In this document: piece by piece, positions 56,560 through 64,000 of the stretch
Position numbering within the stretch: the first letter of the stretch is position 1
Layout: each line of letters begins with the position of its first letter
Assembly (NCBI RefSeq): GCF_023278565.1
Contig: NC_064672.1
Span: 186,001 to 250,000, forward strand
DNA length: 64,000 nt
From: Colletotrichum lupini
Taxonomy: Eukaryota; Ascomycota; Sordariomycetes; Glomerellales; Glomerellaceae
Direction: 5' to 3'
Position numbers and translations under genes: made by a program
Notes under the pieces: generated by a model
Database searches by the model: none
The model's input: only the letters and a program-made list of their open reading frames with translations
Told to the model about the DNA's origin: nothing

Positions 56560-58217
56560 GGCAGGCTAGTGACACTGGTCGCGAGATTTGCCGGCTAGCT
56601 GAGATGCTTGGATTTTGTGTAGGTGAGTCCCGAGGGACACTGGTATCGACCAATTAGATAGATCGCGAAGGAAGTACGAGCGCGAGCCACGTATTAGGCA
56701 GCAGATGGATGTTGATGTGTTGCCTCCTCCTCAGAAGGCCAAGCGGCTCATGCTTTTGCTCTTCACTTTTCCGGATCATGGCATCATTCGATATTTGCCT
56801 CTGAGTCTCGTACAATCATCCCTTGAAGTCGCGGGAAATCAAGAATCTCACCTATATAAATACCCCAGATCCAAATAAATCAAAGTCACTGAGATCACCA
56901 TACATGACGACCTCGAGTGTCTGGTGAGGGCAACCCAAGCACTCCTTCCCTTTGTTAATGCAGAAGTACGGAGATATCGAGAGCTATAGACGCGAGCGCA
57001 CCGCTGACCCCCCTTAAACTCACAAGGGCACGATATTATCGGAGCTACCTGTTTAAATCTGGGCCTTAAATGGTGTGAGAATACTCCAAAAATCAAGCTA
57101 TATCAGTGGTGAGTTGAGAGTGTATGGCCATGCCGTACGCAGACAGACAAGGCAGAAACCGGCATGTATTAAAGCAAGTAGCGATGGGGCTGTTTGTCGA
57201 GTTCAACAGAACCACTACCTGCATCGAAACCACACATCTCCGACCGCGGACACATCACCAACATTCGCACCGTGATTAGAAAACTAACCATGCTACATCT
57301 AATTGGGTCACATGTGGTTGTACGAGGAAGATAGATTTGGGTCCTGGTTGTGAACATTGACAGAAGGAAGAAGATTGAGCTTGTAAGGGGTCTAGACCTG
57401 AGGCCAACAGAGGCATCCTGATGGTCAGCAGACTTCTGAATGTCCCTCAACAAGCCTAGAAGCACACCCTCAAAGCGAAGTTGCCATTTTTCTGTTCAGT
57501 CCTGAAGGGAAGTGGTAAAACGAGGTCGTGACGCCACACAGTGCCTGTGCCTCAATTTCAACCTTCGTGATGTAAGGTCCATCATCTCGATCCTGATCTT
57601 GAAATCGTGAATAGGAAGGGCGCAAATCTGAACAGTGACTGGTATAATACAAAGAAGGGAGCATAATCTTTGTGCGACCTACCAAGCTCTCGTCTGTTCA
57701 GTCCCAGTATCTTTCCCGACACCCGCTGACACGATAATGTGGTAGGTTTGTGAAGGCTGCATCCTTTACCGATTACCTGCGCCGCCACATCTCCTAACTC
57801 GTCACTTTACCGCCAAAATGATCTGCGCTTTGGGGCGTCACAGCTTTTGGCCTTGTTCTCGCTTTGTTGTCCTGTTCATCAATGTACCGACCCTGTTTGG
57901 CGTGACTCCCGGCTTTCCCAATCTGGAAGTAATCGTATCTCATGTTCTATCCTCCACTAAGGAGGCCCAACATCAAATGTTCCTAAATAATGCTTAAATG
58001 CCAATCTGAACTTTCCAATGTGGCCAAGTGAATTTTCGTGACAACAAAAAAGACTACCAGAACATTATCTTCAGAATTCAATCGACCAAGACTCGCCGAG
58101 AACACAGCCTTATCACACGCTTCATTGCATCGACCACTAGAAAAGCTCGCCCACTTATCTGTAGAAAGTAAGGAAGATATACCTTCGTGATGCGATACCC
58201 ATCTAAAATCGTGTGTA
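56560..58217. other. Intergenic, no supported gene
   Basis: Many short frames lie on both strands without domain or splice support. A first exon of the gene at 58,218 could lie in its last few hundred bases. Confidence 0.5.
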
Positions 58218-58871
58218 GTGGCTGCTTCTGGCAAAACCGTTCGTCCTGTCCTTGACATTATCAAGGAAGTGAAGGAGCAAGGGAAAGGCACTGGGGTCAA
58301 ATACAACAACTTGAAAGTTCGCCGCTTGCTAGAAGAGGCAGCTGAAAATTTTATGCTCGGATTGGCGACGGTTGATAAAAGTGTCCTAGAATGGCTTGCC
58401 GACGACTGCACCATGATCGACCCTTCACTCGACAAAAAGAGTCATTCAGACTACGTCATCCATGGAAAGTCCAACATAATCAAAGCACTTGAAAGCGACA
58501 GTCCAACTGCATATCAAGTCAGAACCAACAGATTTATCCCACTCTCAACAGTTGTCATACAGGGACAAATCTTCTCTTTCTGGGAAGGGTTAATTCGGGA
58601 TAGCACGACTAAGGGGGCGAACAAGGCCAAGGAGGCGAGCAAGACTATAGAGGCGCTTAGGGCGGAGGAAAATATGAAAGGGGACTTCTACGTCGGCAAG
58701 TTCGGGGCAGCCTTTGTGATATGCCTCGACAAAAATGTCATGATCAAGAGAGTGGAGTTCAGGTACTCAGAAATTGTGGTGCTCGACTGTGCATTCAATC
58801 AGCTTGTCAAGGCAACAAGAGCCAGAAAAGTTGATCTACACTTGGAAAGCGTCAGCGAAGAAACTGCGTAA
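58218..58871 (+). CDS. SnoaL/NTF2-like protein, member C (5' end unsure)
   Basis: An open frame of about 217 codons starting at a GTG; no ATG precedes it before an in-frame stop, so the true start is probably in an upstream exon. A candidate acceptor (tgtgtag) lies just before 58,217 with a gtaagg donor at about 58,168, but I could not find the first exon. The pattern matches members A and D: L-E-E-A-A-E-N-F-M-L-G-L, W-L-A-D-D-C-T-M-I-D, I-H-G-K-S-N-I-I-K-A-L, a central I-F-S-F-W-E-G-L, a Lys/Ala-rich insertion (about residues 130-155), and a closing V-I-C-L-D-K-N-V-M-I-K-R-V-E-F-R-Y-S-E. Function is unknown. Confidence 0.72.
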   Translation: MAASGKTVRPVLDIIKEVKEQGKGTGVKYNNLKVRRLLEEAAENFMLGLATVDKSVLEWLADDCTMIDPSLDKKSHSDYVIHGKSNIIKALESDSPTAYQVRTNRFIPLSTVVIQGQIFSFWEGLIRDSTTKGANKAKEASKTIEALRAEENMKGDFYVGKFGAAFVICLDKNVMIKRVEFRYSEIVVLDCAFNQLVKATRARKVDLHLESVSEETA

Positions 58872-59462
58872 TAGTAGAGGTATTGTGTAGTTAGCTGTTA
58901 TAAGAAACAAGGTGCAATGACGGGACTCGGAAGGCGCAAACTCGAACATATGTCATTGGAAACATTGAGGAACTTACCTTTTGAATATATCATTAGCATG
59001 GATTGACAAAAAATAGAAGAAAAAAAATCATTTCTTATCATCGTTAGAAGGCACTCAACGGCAAGTGGCCTCCGCTTTGCACAGGCAGGCAAGCGTTCTC
59101 AAGAATGACTTCCTGGTGTTTTGGCATCGCAACTTCTTCAATGACATCCTCCAGCTGCATGTCCGGCAAGCTCGCTCTTCCTTATCCTACTCACTGGGAA
59201 CGAGAAGGAGCCTCCAAGGAGCTGTCAACATCACTTGCCATAATTTCTCCTGATCTTCTGTCGCCCCACCCCAAACAACACGACGTCCATCTACGCTCTG
59301 CGCTCGCGGTTCTTTGCCATCATCCCATAACCTCGCAGAGTCTCTTCGTTGTCTGGTACCTATCCGAATACAGGCAGAGGCTCCCCATTGATTTCGTAAG
59401 CTGCAAGGGAGAGAAAGTTTGCGGTCTTGTTGCATTGCTAAACATTACTTCAGGTCTTCACC
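58872..59462. other. Intergenic between two SnoaL-like genes
   Basis: No supported gene is visible. It includes an A-rich stretch near 59,010-59,030 and presumably the promoter of the gene at 59,463. Confidence 0.55.
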
Positions 59463-60077
59463 ATGAATGGTTCCCCCGAAATTGACCCCGTCCAGGAAGC
59501 CATCCACTTCTGGTGCAATGACGAGAACGTAGATTGGCTCGAAGAAATACTGCACACTCATCTCCAACCCCTCATAGACAACATCAACGCCGGAGGTCTC
59601 CATAGCAGCTGGGAATGGTTCACCGACGACGCGACTCTGACGACAAGCATCAATCTTCCACGCTGCGAAGGAACAACCTTTGAAGGAAGAGAAGCAATCA
59701 ACGACTACTTCGCCAGCCAATACAATGCTGAACCCCGTATGAAGTTTGTTCCACTCCTTTGCACCTACGGTCAAGGCCACATGGCATGCCATGCATGGTA
59801 TAGACTCGACGATGAACATGGCCTTTCCAGCCCTCGCGATCATCAGCTCCTCATCACGGCGGACTTCAACGATTACCACAGACTAGTCAGCATGGAAATC
59901 AGCGAGTATACGGTTGCAGGGCCGGCGTCTTATATTGAGACAGTAGACAATTGCGTCGCTTGTAGGGCCATGGCTTCCATGAGGCGAGAGAGACAGATGG
60001 AAGAGGACGCGGATGATAGCATAGATGATGAAACCTACTCGGATTGGCCTTATCGCAATGACGACCACGACCACTAA
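59463..60077 (+). CDS. SnoaL/NTF2-like protein, member D
   Basis: An intronless frame of 204 residues. This member shows the SnoaL pattern most clearly: L-Q-P-L-I-D-N-I-N-A-G-G-L, W-E-W-F-T-D-D-A-T-L-T-T-S, F-E-G-R-E-A-I-N-D-Y-F, H-M-A-C-H-A-W-Y-R-L and L-L-I-T-A-D-F-N-D-Y-H-R-L-V-S-M-E-I-S-E-Y. An acidic tail with D-D-S-I-D-D-E and an H-D-H end follows. It has Cys pairs near the C-terminus (N-C-V-A-C). No signal peptide is visible. Position next to members A-C suggests local duplication followed by divergence, because the copies share pattern rather than close sequence identity. The substrate is unknown. Confidence 0.85.
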   Translation: MNGSPEIDPVQEAIHFWCNDENVDWLEEILHTHLQPLIDNINAGGLHSSWEWFTDDATLTTSINLPRCEGTTFEGREAINDYFASQYNAEPRMKFVPLLCTYGQGHMACHAWYRLDDEHGLSSPRDHQLLITADFNDYHRLVSMEISEYTVAGPASYIETVDNCVACRAMASMRRERQMEEDADDSIDDETYSDWPYRNDDHDH

Positions 60078-60550
60078 GGGTATGGGGAAGATTGACATTG
60101 TCACCGACAAAATGGGTTCGTTATGCGATGCTGAGGTTGAGGTACGAGGGAACGTGTTTGACTTTGCCGTAGCATTCAATGTACAAGTTTGATTAGCTCA
60201 ATGAGTTTACTGTATTCATGGATGATTCTCAAAACACGCCCGTGTGGTGAAACCACAGTCTTGCCTGGCGCCATGTTCACAGTCGTATTGATCGGACTAG
60301 TCTACAATACACTGAACCTAGGTGAGGCGGGTACGTAAGGCAGTTCAGGCGAAATGTTAGGTATGAATCATCAGTCATTCTTTGAGGATGGCTACCTGGT
60401 GCTGATAGAAGCTGTGTAGGTTAAATTGTACCGCGAAACAAGTGAAATCCCAAGCCTGAACCCCCTTGCCCTGCTGCTTGGAAGCGCCGTCTTTGGCTCC
60501 CCATACACACCCGAGCCCCAGGGGCTAATTCCGATTTCCAGGTCAAAAGA
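60078..60550. other. Convergent intergenic region
   Basis: This is the 3' flank of member D and of the mannosyltransferase gene on the opposite strand. No supported gene is visible. Confidence 0.6.
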
Positions 60551-62114
60551 TTACCATCCCAACACCCCAAGGAACCACTTGAGGCGATCGCAAGACCAGG
60601 AACGCCAGCTATCCTCCAGCGAGTACCAAGTCAGCGTGACATCGACTGGGTATCTCTCGGGCTTGTAGAGCTTGAAGTTACGCTCATCGAGGGCAGTGTG
60701 TCCGAGCTGGGCTGCTGGGATACCTCTCTGGCGGGCCATATCGGACGCCATTCTCTCCCAGACGAGGTGGATGAGCAAGACTTGGTTGTCCTTATAGGCG
60801 CCAAACCAAGAAGCTTCTACTACATCGGCTAGGTAGTTGGGGCTATTCTCGGTCTGCAGGTTGGAGTTGTAGGTCGGGTGAGGCATCGGGGGGCAGCTGT
60901 GGAGGCCATGCATCTCGCAAACCATGTCACCGAGGAGCCAGAACTTGTCGCGTGGGAGGAACATGCTGGCACTCAGAGAGTGGACAGGGACGTTGCTGGT
61001 ATTTCCGTAGTAAAACTCGCCGGCATTATCGAGATAGTCAAAGTAGGAGCGGTGCTCAGGTCCGCGGAAGTGGTTGAGATTGCCAATCTCAATAGGGGTG
61101 TCCATGTCACACTGGTCGTAGCTCGCAGCAAGCCGAGTGGTAAAGGCATCGGCAACAGTGTTTGGCTCGCACTGCTGAGGATCAGCTTTAAGGAAAACAC
61201 CGGGGGGCATGTCACCCTCAGTTCCCTGTCCGATGGCCCTGCAGCCCTCGTCCTCCAAGCCCAGGTCGAAGCTCTCCATATCGTCCGCCTCATCCACGTA
61301 GTAGTCTGATGAACGAGTAGGCTTGTTGGCTTTGGCACTGTTGCCTAGGATCCAGGTGATATCGGCAGTGGGTCGAACCATGTCGGGATGCGTATCCATG
61401 AAGGACTTGGTACTCTTCCAGAGGAGCTCAGAGTCAGCGGCACCCTCGAAAGAAACCTCATTGACTCCATAGGCAATTCCGCGGTCTCGCATGAGACGGA
61501 AGACATCGACTGTAATATCACAGAGGAACTTGGTCTAGAACAAGAGCCTTGTTAGCCAAGACAAAGCAAAGGAGGGAAGGGAAGAAAGAACGATGCCTAC
61601 TTACTCCAGGTTCGACCATCCAAAACCAATCGTAGGCCTGAAGACGCTTCTCTCGGGCAAAGAGTCCAGCAGACCAGCGACGTCTGTGATGGGCAGTCTT
61701 GATGAGGGCCTTGTCGGCGTTCACTCCCTAAGTGCGCACCAGACCAGCCTCGAAGCGACCGGGGTCAACAGAGCTCGGGATAGTCCAATGCTGCTGAGGG
61801 ATCAGGTTATAGGTGACAGTCGAGGCAGTAGCGTTGGAGGTAGCGTCCTTGAACTCTTCGCTAAGCTCCTCATGGCTGAAGAATACCCAGTCGTAGCGGT
61901 ACTTGTGGTTGAATCGCTGCTCGAGCTGAGCAACAGAGGCAACCATCTGCTCCTTTTGCTGCTCCGAGACCAGCGAGACAAAGGCAGCTCGTGGCGAAGC
62001 ATCGTGAATGTGGACAGAACCACACAAAGCAAGGGGAACCTGAACAAGAGCCAGTGCAGTCCAGAAGACTAGAGAAGCACAGGATCGAAGAGACAGCTGG
62101 CTGTGCGCCGCCAT
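60551..62114 (-). CDS. GT15-type alpha-1,2-mannosyltransferase with in-frame TAG
   Basis: Exons 61,605-62,114 and 60,551-61,534 join across a 70-bp intron (GTAAGT, CTAAC, TAG) to 497 codons. The start at 62,114 places a signal anchor at about residues 10-36 (type II Golgi topology); an upstream in-frame ATG at 62,222 is less likely. GT15 (Kre2/Mnt1/Ktr) marks are R-A-A-F-V-S-L-V, L-E-Q-R-F-N-H-K-Y-R-Y-D-W-V-F, I-P-Q-Q-H-W-T-I-P, Y-D-W-F-W-M-V-E-P-G, then K-F-L-C-D-I-T-V-D-V-F-R-L-M, E-I-G-N-L-N-H-F-R and Y-F-D-Y-L-D. The protein would add alpha-1,2-mannose to N- or O-glycans. However, codon 129 (61,728-61,730) is TAG. No intron with acceptable signals removes it, so the gene is a recent pseudogene, carries a sequence error, or needs read-through. 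The rest of the frame is intact. Confidence 0.8.
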
Positions 62115-63046
62115 CTTGGCCGCTGTATCGAGGTGTACGATCAGGGGTAAGATGTAGCCTGTAGGGGGAAAACAAGTGAAGGTGAGGGAGAAGGCATCAA
62201 CTTCACGCCGTGACTGGCGCAAAAAAGGGAATCTAGCGGCGACGTGCGCTCAGGGTGGATTTGTTTGGATGAGGTTGTTGTGGGGGAGAAGGTTGGTGGA
62301 AGGGAAAGTCGAGATCGTGATGCTGACAGGAGGAGAAGTCGTGTGGGCGGCTAACGAAGAAGCAGTGAGGCACACAACCTCACTAGCGCCTCGCTTAAAA
62401 TTCTTCTCATCTAGAAGAGAGGAAGGAGCGTGTATGTTGATGCCTCTTCAACACGTGATTTGGTGATCTGAAGACCTCACCGAGAGGTCTGCGCCTCAGG
62501 CGCCCAGGGCAGCTCGGTGAGGCCATACCCGGAAGATATACTCCTGAGACACGTGATTTCACCTGACGGCTTGTGTGATAATCATTAAACGCACTCTGGA
62601 TGTTCATTTTCGAATCTGTGACAGCCTTCTAATTCCATGCCTTGAGCTCCCTAATCTTCACATGGCAGAACAGGAGACTGTCGAGCTTTTCTTTACCACA
62701 GCAGAAAAGCATCATTGATGTCAATGCCCAACTTGTCATCGCCCTCCGGATCTTTCAGCACCAAAGGCACCTGCTTCTGCACGAAGGGTTGCTACCAATC
62801 CAAAGACCAGCAAAATGTTGAAGAGGTCTTGCTGGCTTGGAGTCAAAGAGGAACAATGATACTGGCCTTTATAGGCAAGCTTTGACCTGTGCGTTGATTG
62901 CAGTGTCAAGCATCCATGGCCCGCTGGAAACAAGACCTGGTTGGTTGTTCATTTTTGCTGCGAACTAAGGAAAATATGATAGGTTGATCTGACAATGGTC
63001 GGACATAGGTGTCAGCAAGAACACCTCCACTATGTAGCACATGTAT
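62115..63046. other. Intergenic with a structured repeat
   Basis: This is the promoter side of the mannosyltransferase and the 3' flank of the ankyrin relic. It contains the hairpin element listed separately. No gene is supported. Confidence 0.55.
62462..62548. repeat. 87-bp hairpin element between 11-bp direct repeats
   Basis: The 11-mer acacgtgattt occurs at 62,451-62,461 and 62,549-62,559. Between them a perfect 10-bp inverted repeat, cctcaccgag (62,475-62,484) and ctcggtgagg (62,513-62,522), encloses a smaller hairpin gcgcc-tca-ggcgc (62,491-62,503). The arrangement resembles a small MITE-like insert with a target duplication, but the inverted repeats are internal, not terminal. Confidence 0.6.
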
Positions 63047-63733
63047 TCATCTCGTCCTTCGCGTTCCACTTTTTCTACCGTCGCTGCATGATACATCTCT
63101 ATCTAGGAGGAACTCAAGTATTGCTGTATGTTCAAGACATATGCCATACTGAAACAGGCTTCTTCCGTGCCAAGCATGCGGACTCGCGCTATGGTTGACA
63201 AGCTTCTGTACTATGAAAATACTTCCAGCACGTATTGCCGCGGCAAGGGGAGGAATGTCGCCCATGACCCCTTTGGGGTCCATGCTGAACTTGAGCAAAT
63301 AGTCAAGGACGCCCTCCCGCCATCTACGGGCAGCCCCGGTCAGACAATTGTCCCCCGAAGAATTGATGCCATAAAAGTTGAATCTAGTTGATTACAGTCC
63401 ACCGCTGGATTCAAGTAGGTGCTTAACGATATACAGGTTTCCCCATTCGTAATGGGGCCGAATCACAGCATTCAGCATATGATATCCATGCTCTTCATGC
63501 TCAAAAAAAGAACAGATGTTTTTGAACGCGTCCACTGATCTCTTTTTGTAGACTGCTCGGTAACGCTCGTATACTTGTTCATTCATTGAGTCAACGAGAA
63601 CGTGTCCATACGGGAACCCAGCGAATCTGTGCTGGCCGAATCGGCTCGCGAGGGGGGTCTGTTTCCGATGGCGTCGTGAAAACACGGCACTGAGACCAAC
63701 ACCGGTGATGTCTATGGGGCGGTGGACCTCCGA
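63047..63733 (-). pseudogene. Ankyrin-repeat protein relic
   Basis: The minus-strand frame is protein-like from about 63,733 to 63,047 with one in-frame TAA at 63,392-63,394. Ankyrin-type features: N-L-Y-I-V-K-H-L-L-E-S, then after the stop N-C-L-T-G-A-A-R...E-G-V-L-D-Y-L-L-K-F-S-M-D-P, P-P-L-A-A-A-I-R-A-G-S-I-F-I-V-Q-K-L-V-N-H-S-A-S-P, and H-T-A-I-L-E-F-L-L-D. The spacing of about 35-40 residues between A-A and L-L elements fits ankyrin repeats. No ATG starts the frame and the upstream end runs into a stop near 63,738, so a first exon is missing or lost. The TAA could come from CAA. Function unknown. Confidence 0.65.
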
Positions 63734-63889
63734 GAGATTTCAGCTTCGTAGGACCAAGTGACAGAAAATTCTAGCTTCGACTCGAATCGTGAAGTTCTCT
63801 GTTCAGGCTTATCTGGGAACCAGGAGTGTGGAACAGGGGGATCATGGTCGCAGCTACCGCCGACAACGCCTGCTGACAATTTATCTTAG

Positions 63890-64000
63890 ATGGTGCAGTG
63901 GGCGCGATTCAGCCTGTTTCTCATGCTAATCATCAGCGTCATTCTCGCATTGATGTCCATGGCATTTACGCTCGCCGGTCTTGGACAATCCTCGCACTTC
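63890..64000 (+). CDS. N-terminus of a membrane protein (cut by window end)
   Basis: The frame opens at ATG 63,890 and runs 37 codons to the window edge. It begins M-V-Q-W-A-R-F-S-L-F and continues as a strongly hydrophobic helix of about 22 residues (L-M-L-I-I-S-V-I-L-A-L-M-S-M-A). A basic or polar start followed by a first TM helix is typical of fungal four-TM proteins such as the SUR7/PalI group, but too little is present to decide. Confidence 0.55.
   Translation, partial: MVQWARFSLFLMLIISVILALMSMAFTLAGLGQSSHF

Noticed and set aside
1..64000. CRISPR arrays, bacterial operons, rRNA genes
   Set aside because: None seen; the sequence is fungal nuclear DNA and no 5S, 18S or 28S segment was recognised.

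Overview
The window is nuclear DNA of a filamentous ascomycete (Pezizomycotina, most likely a Sordariomycete; I cannot name the species). The signs are short 52-82 bp spliceosomal introns with GTATGT/GTAAGT donors and CTAAC/CTGAC branch points, fungal gene families (MAK5, TRM7, a MLP1/TPR-type nucleoporin, a GT15 mannosyltransferase, a PTH11/rhodopsin-like membrane protein, a fungal P450), and an AT-rich block with the signature of repeat-induced point mutation (RIP).

Region 1 (1 to about 18,940) is a gene-free block almost without CpA and TpG. It is a nest of dead transposons. A Ty3/Gypsy element (4,362-14,677) is bounded by 5-bp duplications (atatt) and about 540-bp LTRs, and keeps recognisable zinc-knuckle, RT, RNase H and integrase relics. 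It is itself interrupted by two copies of a roughly 1.2-kb repeat and by a 1,045-bp insert with an A-rich tail; a third 1.2-kb copy lies at 1,336-2,447. All four inserts carry 13-15 bp target-site duplications, and the intact 3' LTR preserves the empty site of one of them. A Copia-like relic appears to lie on the minus strand at 14.7-18.9 kb.

Region 2 (18.9-25.4 kb) starts abruptly with a truncated tannase/feruloyl esterase pseudogene, followed by tRNA-Leu(AAG) with a 17-nt anticodon-loop intron, a five-exon cytochrome P450, and a tRNA-Lys(CTT) gene whose T-arm is interrupted by 59 nt that look exactly like a spliceosomal intron. That tRNA is the most unusual object in the window.

Region 3 (25.4-54 kb) is mostly ordinary genes: the nucleoporin, a cysteine-repeat membrane protein, an unrecognised 414-aa protein, a secreted carboxylesterase, a rhodopsin-like membrane protein, a membrane-anchored coiled-coil protein, the divergent RNA-biogenesis pair MAK5/TRM7, and a GNAT acetyltransferase converging on TRM7. 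A small RIP-like island lies at 41.6-42.4 kb.

Region 4 (54-64 kb) holds a local cluster of four SnoaL/NTF2-like relatives, one of them a pseudogene on the opposite strand, then a GT15-type mannosyltransferase with one in-frame TAG, a decayed ankyrin-repeat gene with an in-frame TAA, and the first 37 codons of a membrane protein running off the right end. All reading frames, splice joins and repeats were worked out by eye; no database search was run.
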